Below, piece by piece: positions 55,593-64,000 of a stretch of DNA of 64,000 nucleotides. The notes below the pieces were generated by a model. The model was not told where the DNA came from. It searched no databases and saw nothing but the letters and a program-made list of their open reading frames with translations. Within the stretch, counting starts at the first letter, position 1. Every line of letters begins with the position of its first letter. A program made the position numbers and the translations under genes. The DNA comes from Cladorrhinum sp. PSN259. Taxonomy: Eukaryota; Ascomycota; Sordariomycetes; Sordariales; Podosporaceae. The stretch lies in contig MU867127.1 in NCBI GenBank assembly GCA_033725935.1, positions 1 to 64,000 on the forward strand. The letters are read 5' to 3'.

Positions 55593-57501
55593 ATGGTTCT
55601 CAATACAAAGCAAAAACGCAACTACCCGGTCATCCCCCGGCGCGAGATCGAAGCACTGATCGCTGAGGGACGAAACATCATCATCGTCGATCAGCATGCT
55701 TTGAAGGTGGACGGGTGGATGAAGTATCATCCTGGGGGTAATAAAGCTATTCAGCACATGGTTGGAAGGGATGCTACTGATGAGGTTAATGGGTATGCTT
55801 TTTTTTTTTTTTTTTTCCTCGGTCTGGTTTCTGTCACCTACCTTACACCACCCTCCTCTTTCTTACACTTTATAATTCTAGTGGATGAAGATGATTAACA
55901 AAGTGTATAGATTACACTCCCCTGAAGCGAGAGCAATGATGGAAAAGTACAGGATCGGCCGTATCGAAGGACGGTGGAAGAATTTCTTGCCTCCTATTCA
56001 GGGTGGCAGATTTAGGGCCAGAGTGCAAGAAGGTGCTGTGGAAGTTGAGCAGGAGGATGAGAGTGGAAGGTTAGCTGCCGAGTTTGTTCCCACGAGAGGG
56101 ACTGTACCTTTGACGGCAAGGTCCGAGAGTGGTGGTGGCGAGGACAAGAGTACGAGGTCGCCTTCCCCTGTTTTTGATCATCATCATCATCATCATCATC
56201 ATCAGGATGATGGTGGGTTAAGGAACAGGACGAAGACCGAAGGGTTGTCGGGATCCGCTTCCAGTACTTCTTTATCGTCTGTCGATGATTCCGAGTCTGG
56301 ACAACAAAAACCAGTCGACGGCATGGCGCACCTGGATATCCTGACAAAAAAGGAGATCAAATTGGACTTGGAAAAATACCCTCCCGTCGATCAGGATACG
56401 CAGGAGGTTATTGTCGAGAAATACAGGCAGCTGCATAAAAGGGTCAAGGCTGCTGGGCTTTATGACTGCGACTATAAAGCTTATGCCATTGAGGGAACAC
56501 GATACAGCATCTTTTTTGGGCTGTTCCTAACTTTTTTGAAGTGGGGGTGGTACCTCCCCAGTGCGGTTTTCTTGGGCGTGTTTTGGCATCAGTTGGTTTT
56601 CACTGCTCACGATGCCGGGCACATGGGGATCACGCACAACTTTCAGGTCGATACGATTATTGGAATTCTTATTGCTGATTTCGCGGGCGGACTTTCGCTG
56701 GGATGGTGGAAGAGGAATCACAATGTTCACCACATTGTGACTAACTCGCCCGAGCACGACCCAGATATTGAACACATGCCCTTCTTTGCGATTTCTCACA
56801 GGTTTTTGACGGGGCTCAGGTCGACGTACTACGAGCGAGTGATGCACTACGATGCGGCGGCCAAGTTTTTTATCTCGATGCAGCATAACCTCTACTATGT
56901 TATTATGCTGTTTGCCCGGTTCAACTTGTATCGGCTGTCCTGGGAGTACATCCTCAAGGGTCAAGGCCCGAAGAAGGGCGTGGCGGCATGGCACAGATAC
57001 TTTGAGTTTGCGGGCCAGGTCTTCTTTTGGATCTGGTTCGGGTACGGAGTCATGTACAAGTCTATCGAGGACAACTGGAACAGGTTCATGTTCTTGATGG
57101 TGAGCCACGCCGTGACTACCCCGTTGCACGTGCAGATTACTTTGTCGCACTTCGCCATGAGCACGGCGGATTTGGGAGTTGATGAGAGTTTCCCGCAAAA
57201 GATGCTGCGGACTACGATGGATGTGGACTGTCCCACCTGGTTGGATTTTTTCCATGGTGGGTTGCAGTTCCAGGCTATTCATCACTTGTTTCCTCGGATC
57301 CCGAGGCATAACCTGCGCAAGACTCAGTACCTTGTTCAAGAGTTTTGTAATGAGGTAGGGATCCCTTATGCGCTGTACGGGTTTGTGGATGGGAATAAGG
57401 AGGTGATTGGACGGTTGGCTGAGGTGGCGAGGCAGGCTGCTATTTTGAAAAAGTGCCAGGCTGTTTTTATGGAAGGGGAGAAGGGACATCATCATCATTG
57501 A
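55593..57501 (+). CDS. Cytochrome b5-fused sphingolipid delta-8 desaturase
   Basis: Two exons, 55593-55792 and 55911-57501 (intron gtatgc, T-rich, ending gtgtatag), 596 aa. The splice was chosen because it restores the cytochrome b5 sequence DATDEVNGLHSPEARAMM. The N-terminal cytochrome b5 domain carries heme ligands H46 (YHPGG) and H69. A disordered linker (about 110-185) contains eight consecutive His (157-164). The membrane desaturase has three histidine boxes: H300-DAG-H304, H337-NV-H340-H341 and Q521-AI-H524-H525; Gln in the third box is typical of front-end b5-fusion desaturases. Hydrophobic spans flank the boxes. The protein ends in four His. In fungi this family inserts the delta-8 double bond into the long-chain base of glucosylceramide at the ER. 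Other front-end desaturases are less likely but not excluded. Confidence 0.88.
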
Positions 57502-59826
57502 GTTTGGCGGTTTGGGCCCAGTGATTACGAGACGCTCCACAGTATCGTTAGTCTATGCAACAGTGAGTTGCAATGAGAAGATGAAAACCCAAGTGACGTG
57601 TATGATTAGCCACAAATGATAGATATGGGGGGCTTTTCGGACTCACAGGTCCTATCTCGTTTTCAGCAGAGAAGTGACAGCTTACGTGGGGTGATCATCA
57701 TGAACAGACAAGAGGAAAAAAAGAAACGCCGCCCGGCCTTGTTGGCATGAGATATCTTCTGTCCGCTCTGGTTCTTGTTTCATGGAAATACGTTCGTCGC
57801 CTATTTTCCCTATTACCAATAGCTTGGTTTGCACCCATGTCTCGGTTTGCTTACAGGATCGATCGACAGGTTGAGGCGTTCCGTTTGCTTGATTTTCTGG
57901 GACCGTTACCGAGAGATTTCGAACCTGACCCCAGTGCTGAGGAACGGGACGGGAACTTCCTAGCGATGGTGTGTGTGTATGAAGCGGTGTGAGCTGAAGA
58001 TTTGCAGAGTTGCAGGATCCCCCCTTGATTATGCATGGCGAATGTGTTGGAGATTTCATGATATTGGGGTGGGGGCGGAAGGAGCAAAGTCCCCGAAAGA
58101 CGAATTGCTGTTTGTGGGAGAGCGACTCGGAGAAAGAGAAAAGAGAACAGACCGGGAAGAAGAATGATTAGCGGGGGATTTGCGTCGTGCCAGAGCCCTG
58201 GCTCCCAATCCCACTCTTGCATTGCAGTAGCGTCGTGTTTAAACAAGGGTCATGAGCAACGATCCGCAACCAAAGCACGCAAGATGCAGAGATGGAAACC
58301 CAAAACACCCTTGTCTGGCTGGGATAGTGACAGCCAATGCTACCCTGGTCAAGATGTTCAGTCAACTTCAAGCGTTGTCCTTCATGCGCACAGGGCGAAG
58401 GATTTGTAAATGCTTTCTTCTTTTTGGCTTTTGAGCTATCCAGAGTTTCAAGAACGAGCGGCGAAAGATAAGCTGCCCCGATGGCTTTCATGGAAGTCTC
58501 GGCCGGCGGGAGTCGGTGAGGGGTCTGACTGGAGAGCGAAAGAAGTCGCGATATGAAGGTGCCTTCCATATCAGAGCCGAGTTAGGCAAGAGAGTCCAAG
58601 TTTTCTCCACTTCAAGGTTCCGGAATGATTTCGATTTTATTTTCTTTCTAGATTGCTTCCTCGCAACTTGCCGCTCGGATCATGATGTAGCGCGGATGGC
58701 CGGTTGTCTTGTACGTTTATAAGCGGCACCAGGCCGTTATTAGTCCACTTTCTCTGTTCGAGGTCTAGTCGGCTGCCGGCAGACAGGCAAGACAGACAAC
58801 GGGCAACGGGCCGGCTGTCTGCAAAAAAAAAAAAAAAAAAAAAAAACAGACCGCGAGTGTGAGGCAGACAAACCGACACCGGGGACCTGCATATCTGATG
58901 GGTCAGTTGTTGTTTTATGTCTGTTCTCTTGAAGTCTCTCTCACCATTCTTGTAGCTGATAATCATTATGGTCCCCCAACTCACCGACGGGCATTAGCGA
59001 GCTTAGAAAGACAGCTGGGCACTGGACCTTCAGCCCAGCAGACCCAGGCGGTCCCCAATGGCAGTTTTTGAGTGTCAGATCTGGCGATGGTTTGACCAGG
59101 GTAGGGGGCCCACCTCTCCAGCTGCCATCGAGATGGCACCACAAACCTACCTAGCCCTCGACAGGTCTGTGGTTACGCAACAGTTCCGTTTACGGAAGCT
59201 TCTAGCAGAAATTCGACAGTCGGCCACCATGGTACTTGATTGTACATGGAGATGAGTACATTCAACAATGAGGCGGACATGGGTCGTTGCTGACGGCTGC
59301 CGACGTCCGTCCATTCAGAACCAATGTCGTGCATCCTCTCCCATCCCGCGGGCTACCATCAACGCCAGCCTTTGTGATGATCGTCAATCAATAAACCCCC
59401 GCCGCCGGCCGAACGAAGGCAGGCACGCAGCTAACGGTCTTTATGTTTCCCCGCGGAAGGAGAAGAAGAAGAAGAAATGTGTCGCTGACCTATTGTGGCA
59501 CTCGGATGTCTATATATCTTCCTCGTCGCCCTTCTCGTCTTTCGTCTAGATCTCAAGTAGACAGCCCTCAAGGTTCTTTGACATTCTAACCTATCCGCAC
59601 TCATCAAGCGTACAAGAGGCGGAACAATTCCACTTACTGTGACCTCAACTGTCTCTTTACAGCTCGGCAAACTATTTATACCCCTAGGGCATATACTGGC
59701 CCTTCCAAAGAACTTACTCAACAACTCCTCGGACTTGGACCTACCTCAAGAAAGTTTTTCTACAGAACACAATCATCGAGCCTTCAACTACATCAGCCTC
59801 GGCAGTCCGGAAGATCAGCAGTCAAA
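57502..59826. other. Intergenic region with no supportable gene
   Basis: 2.3 kb, with a poly-A run of 24 at 58823-58846. ORFs up to 133 codons occur on both strands without domains. The stretch 59530-59826 is pyrimidine-rich and probably the leader of the small gene at 59827. Confidence 0.45.
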
Positions 59827-60093
59827 ATGGCCAAAGGAAAGATGGACGACGCAGCGGCCGCCAGGATCCGGAGGGCCAGGGGACCAGATGTAAGTTGCTG
59901 ACCGTCTCCCCTTTTTTTGCACTCGGAGGCGATCCGTTGACACCGCTTGCAGGATGACTTTGCGAGACGAGCCGCAAATTCAGCAAAGAAAAACAGTGAC
60001 GCATCTAAGAGCGCGGGGGGAGACTCTGGCAAAAAAGACTCGGCCAAAAAAGACTCGGCCAAGAAAGACTCGAGCAAGGGTAGTAAGAAGTAA
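59827..60093 (+). CDS. Small SMP-like (seed maturation protein domain) Lys-rich protein
   Basis: Two exons, 59827-59889 and 59953-60093 (intron gtaagt...ttgcag), 67 aa. It starts MAKGKMDDAAAARIRRARGP and, after the splice, DDFARRAANSAKKN. This fits the short SMP motif also found in fungal small hydrophilic proteins (AARIR.ARG..D.FA.RAA). The C-terminal half is a tandem KKDSA repeat (KKDSAKKDSAKKDSSK) encoded by near-perfect 15-bp units. It contains no Cys or Trp and is strongly hydrophilic and probably disordered, as in desiccation- or stress-related proteins. That role is inferred only from the resemblance. ATG context gtcaaaATGG is good, and the intron removes a frame break, supporting a real gene. 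Confidence 0.72.
60028..60075 (+). repeat. 15-bp tandem repeat encoding KKDSA units
   Basis: Two near-identical copies plus a third diverged copy of a 15-bp unit inside exon 2 of the SMP-like gene. Copy number directly sets protein length. Confidence 0.85.
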
Positions 60094-62640
60094 AAGACGG
60101 ACAGCAGTGCATTACTGATGGGATTATGATGGGATTGTTGCATACTAGAAGATAGCGCGTGTCAGTGGTTTATGGAGGCTTAGATCGATACCAAGGAGAC
60201 ATGATTTGTGGAGGCTATGGAAACGTGGGGAAGGAAATGAATCAAGGATGATGACGGTAAAGATCTAGCATACCTGGTAAGATTGGGCGTATGTGGCTGC
60301 AGAATCGAGACCTTTTTTTTGCCTTTTCCATAAAGAGCTCTTTGTAAACCTACCTTATCGGAAGTACGGCACATCTTACGTGTAGAACAAAAAGGAGCAG
60401 TGGGAAGCAAGATCATGCCATGCAATCCCTGATCGACATCCCAAAGGGAAACTCGAACCCAGCCCAACCCTGATATGATATATCCACTCGCTAGCCGCTG
60501 TTTCTGTGCTTTCTTTTTTTTTTTTTTTTTTTTTTTTTTTGAGACAGAGAGAGAGAATACAACATAGCATATACTCGGTAGATACCTTCGGATACTGCAC
60601 CAGCAGGCAAATGCTAATAAACAAAAGGGGAAGGTTGATGGGTGCTTGCGTGACACTGATTTACTCAAGCAGGCGGCCTCTGCTGTCGTGTTGATGCTGT
60701 CTCCCTGAAACCGAAGGGACGGTGTCAGTATTGCTTTTTCTCCGAGCCCTGTGCTACTGGTCCGTCACACTTCTTGAGACCAAGATTCGCTCAGAGAGAC
60801 ATGAAAGACAATGCTCAGCACGACATGGGTGTCAGTCACATGTTCTCAAGGCGGAAAGCAACAGCTAATTGGTTGAGGGGAATCCCGAATGTGTCTGATC
60901 ATGACTGGAACAAGCCGGTTTTCCCCATGATGAACACCCACACTTCCTCTTAATATCTCATACACAAAACTTCCTGAGCATGAAAATATCACAGCGATCC
61001 CCCTCTCTTTCCACGACAGGAGCAACATCGGAACACAGAGAGTCTATGTCCACCTCTTCGGGCAAGCCGGCGTTCTGCAGTCGATAGCACTACTGATGAC
61101 CGGTGAGAGGGAGAAGGCGAATGATACCTCGAAGGTCTCACACTTTCCGCTGCCAGAAGGGAAGGGGGAACGGGGCACACTCGCAGGAAGTGACGATGTT
61201 GGCTAAACCACAACAGACTGCGCGCGCGTTGACTGAGGAGACCCAATTGAAGAAGCGTAATCCTGGACTCGGAGCGGCAGGTCATCCCCCTAGACAGGTA
61301 GGGATGAGGGATGATGCATACATATACTGCGACCTGGCTGCACCTAACAAAGCCGGCCGGTCATTCTGACCCCGCCAGGATGACCCGAGGTCACTTATTG
61401 CTGACGCTTGCTGTCATTGACCCATCAATCCCTCCCTCCCTCCATCCATCGCCTTGGTCTCCGGCGTTCCGTGCAGACAGCGTGTAGTGTAGCGTAGCAG
61501 CCAGGGACGGTCCGAGCCTTACAGCAGCACACTAAATTTGTTTATATATATGGTGTATCAAGGGATCTCCCCCATACGTCTCCAAATATGTGAAGGAAAT
61601 ATAAAGAGTGGGCTGATGTGGCCTGAGTTGTGTAAGTTGGTCGTTGTTGATCGGATCACAAAAACGTCTGGAGGTGTAACACACCTTAATTCCGTACATC
61701 CTCCAAGAGCACAGGACACCACTTTACCAAACTAGGTAATCCTCTCCGTACAAGAGTGTACAATGTATGTACAAAGGCCACCAGCGTAATGTGAAACGCG
61801 GGATGTCATCGACAAAAGGCAGCTCATCATATCGTTGCACAGCAGGAACTAGCAGCAAGAAGGGGTTCATACCACACATTGCTTACACTCAATGCCTCAC
61901 GTGGTGTTTGTCCGGTGTCCGCCGTCTGCGGTGACGTTGCACAATCACAAGAAAGATGTGATGGAATGGATTTGGGGAGGTGAATGGGGGATTTGCTTGT
62001 TTGGGGTTTCCGGTGCCCGAACTGGCGGGATTGCCTTGAACCAGCCCCGCTGTGGGATGCGGGACACAACGCCCAATCTAGAAGCTGCATCCCTGCAACA
62101 CACACTGAACACAAGCGCACAACTAACCGCCAGCCTGCCACCGTCGTCACCGTCTCCGTCATTGGCATCTCCCAGTTGACACTCTCCATCCAGGCCTCAC
62201 TCAACATAAACAAAGCTAGCTCGCAGAATACACGCCGGTTCGGCGGTCGGTCAGATTATCACGGGAAAAGAAGGAGAAGAAGATACGGTCGTACGGACCC
62301 CGGTCACCCCCGCTGTGGGCTTCTTGCAAAGCACAATCTCTCATTGCTGCCCGCATCATCAAACCAAGTCTCGGCGGATGGGATCCCGCCCTTTGCCCCT
62401 CACCACCCCGTCGGTACCTAACCCATCAACCAACCCATCACAACAGGAAAAAAAAACATTCACATCTCGGCGGCCACCAACCAGGTCGGAGCCGACCTTT
62501 TGGAGATTTCCTGTGTTCCCCATCTTCCGTAATTCTTCTTCCCGTCCCTGGATTCTCACCCCCCCTGCCTGAGGTGCCTGCCCCCTTTTCATAACAGCAT
62601 GCTCGGCAAAACCCACGACGCCCTATAGAGAAACGGAGTC
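60094..62640. other. Intergenic region with no supportable gene
   Basis: 2.5 kb. Contains a 27-nt poly-T run (60514-60540) followed by GAGA repeats, and otherwise mixed sequence. No ORF over 165 codons and none with a domain. The final part is the Vac14 promoter/leader. Confidence 0.45.
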
Positions 62641-64000
62641 ATGGATGCCGCCATCCAGCGTGCTCTGAACGACAAGCTTTATGACAAGCGCAAGGTTGGA
62701 GCTCTCGAGTAAGTATACATGGCATGATGCAATGCATACACAACCGCCCTCCCCGGTTCCGGCCGAGATGCATGTCCAATGTCCAGAGAGTGGGGGGAGA
62801 CTGCCCCTGATATGACGGTTCATCTCTAATTCGGACATGTTACAACAGACTCGAGCGTATCATTCGTGAGCTTGTCGCCGCCAAACAAGACGCCCAAGTC
62901 GAGGCCATACTCGACCAGCTCTGCAATGACTATGCCTATGCAGTCCACCAACCACATGCCCGAAACGGAGGCCTGATAGGTTTGGCCGCCGCTGCCATCG
63001 CCCTTGGTTCGGTATGTTTATTTACTTATTTTCCCTTTTGTCCCTTTTACCCCTTTTGAGGTAGTACTTACCCATTTCTTCCCTTGTCACAAAGCAGGAA
63101 CTTGCACGATACCTTGAATTAATTGTGCCACCCGTTCTGGCCTGCTTCACCGACCAAGATGCGCGTGTCCGGTATTACGCCTGCGAAGCTATGTATAACA
63201 TAGCAAAGGTCGCAAAAGGCGAGATCTTGATCTACTTCAATCACATCTTCGATGCCCTCTGCAGGGTAGGTCAAACCCGCCATACCTCTTTGTCATTGAC
63301 CCCCTTGTCTCACTGTCCACATATAGCTAGGTGCGGACACGGAGTTGTCGGTCAAGAATGGTGCTGAGCTGCTTGATCGTCTGATCAAGGACATCGTGTC
63401 GGAATCGGCTGCCACCTATGTCTCGGTCTTGGAGCAGCCCCCACCGTATCAAGAGGACGATAAGGACGTTCAAGATGATAGCGTGGAGCTTCCCACTGCC
63501 TTTTCTCTGAAAAAGTTTATCCCACTGCTTAGAGACCGTATATACGTTCTAAATCCCTTCACCAGGACGTTCTTGGTTGGCTGGATCATCCTCCTGGACT
63601 CTATTCCGGACCTGGAGCTTGTCACTTACCTACCAGAGTTTCTTAGCGGCCTCTTGCGCTTCCTCAGCGACCCAAACCGTGATGTCCACGTCGCCACGCA
63701 GGGTTGTTTGGACAAGTTTCTCAATGAGATCAGGCGGATTGCCCGAATCAAGAAGGGGATCGCCGAGAGCAAAAAGTCCAAAGAAGGAAAGCGGAAACGG
63801 GAGGACTCGACAGACAGCAACAGTCTGCGTCCCCAGCTCGAGGAGGGCGACGAAGTCACTTCGGATACAGCAGCCGACGACGACGACGACGACGACGAGC
63901 TGGAGAGCGAGGACGACTGGGTTCCAGGCCAAGACGTGCAAATCAACTACAAGGCGATACTGGAGATTTTGACTGCCACACTTGACTCGCCACTGGGTAT
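62641..64000 (+). CDS. VAC14: Vac14-like scaffold of the PI(3,5)P2 kinase complex (partial at right edge)
   Basis: Exons 62641-62708, 62849-63011, 63098-63265 and 63327 onward, open at the edge; 357 codons seen. It starts MDAAIQRALNDKLYDKRKVG, then ALELERIIREL, the canonical Vac14 N-terminus. HEAT-like repeats follow: GLIGLAAAAIALGSELARYL, VLACFTDQDARVRYYACEAM, YNIAKVAKGEILIYFNHIFD and FLSDPNRDVHVATQG. An acidic insertion with a run of eight Asp (about residues 316-323) precedes WVPGQDVQINYKAILEILTA. Vac14 assembles the Fab1/PIKfyve lipid kinase with the Fig4 phosphatase on vacuole/endosome membranes. The C-terminal Fig4-binding half lies beyond the window. Confidence 0.93.

Noticed and set aside
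56527..57540. 337-codon ORF antisense to the desaturase
   Set aside because: Shadow frame of a strongly coding sequence; repeats of translated His-box complement, no independent signals.
1..64000. CRISPR arrays, transposons, retroelement domains, ribosomal RNA
   Set aside because: No spaced direct repeats, no reverse transcriptase or transposase motifs, no terminal repeats with target duplications, and no 5S or 18S/28S-like sequence seen on reading both strands.

Overview
The window is nuclear DNA from a filamentous ascomycete, most likely a Sordariomycete of the Sordariales type. The reasons are many short spliceosomal introns (about 40-180 bp) with GTAAGT-like donors and CTRAY-like branch points, no operons, long intergenic tracts rich in microsatellites, and a full set of fungal housekeeping and cytoskeletal families. 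No species can be named from the sequence alone. One 10-N assembly gap (19059-19068) sits in a homopolymer-rich stretch.

Layout. 0-6 kb: an S/T-rich single-pass membrane protein on the minus strand, cut by the left edge inside an in-frame poly-Asn tract, divergent from an unrecognised conserved protein. 9.9-12.3 kb: a Skn7/Prr1-type HSF plus response-regulator transcription factor in seven exons, behind a roughly 4 kb upstream region. 15.9-18.2 kb: eIF2B epsilon. 20.6-21.9 kb: a Whi5/Nrm1-like G1/S repressor (minus), divergent at long range from a zinc metalloprotease with a C-terminal jacalin-like domain (24.4-26.9 kb). 28-29 kb: the ribosome assembly factor Rsa3 and an intron-containing tRNA-Ser(UGA).

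30-39 kb is a cytoskeletal block. An ApsB/Mto1-type gamma-tubulin-complex tether (minus) is head-to-head with an augmin HAUS1-like subunit (plus), which converges on the Ldb17/Dip1/SPIN90 Arp2/3 activator (minus). 39.5-46.5 kb: PDAT (Lro1, minus) divergent from NatC catalytic subunit Naa30 (plus), then a DUF1917 protein (minus) divergent from the diphthamide enzyme Dph7 (plus). 47-57.5 kb: the Msn5/exportin-5 karyopherin, mitochondrial dihydrolipoamide dehydrogenase, and a cytochrome b5-fused sphingolipid delta-8 desaturase. 59.8-60.1 kb: a tiny lysine-rich SMP-like protein. 62.6 kb to the right edge: the N-terminal part of Vac14.

Most genes are unrelated housekeeping genes. The groupings worth attention are the cytoskeletal block (microtubule nucleation and branching, then actin nucleation) and the co-occurrence of a Whi5-like repressor with Msn5, which exports Whi5 in budding yeast. 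I saw no transposon, CRISPR array, secondary-metabolite cluster or virus-derived element. Exon boundaries were worked out by eye from splice signals and reading-frame continuity.
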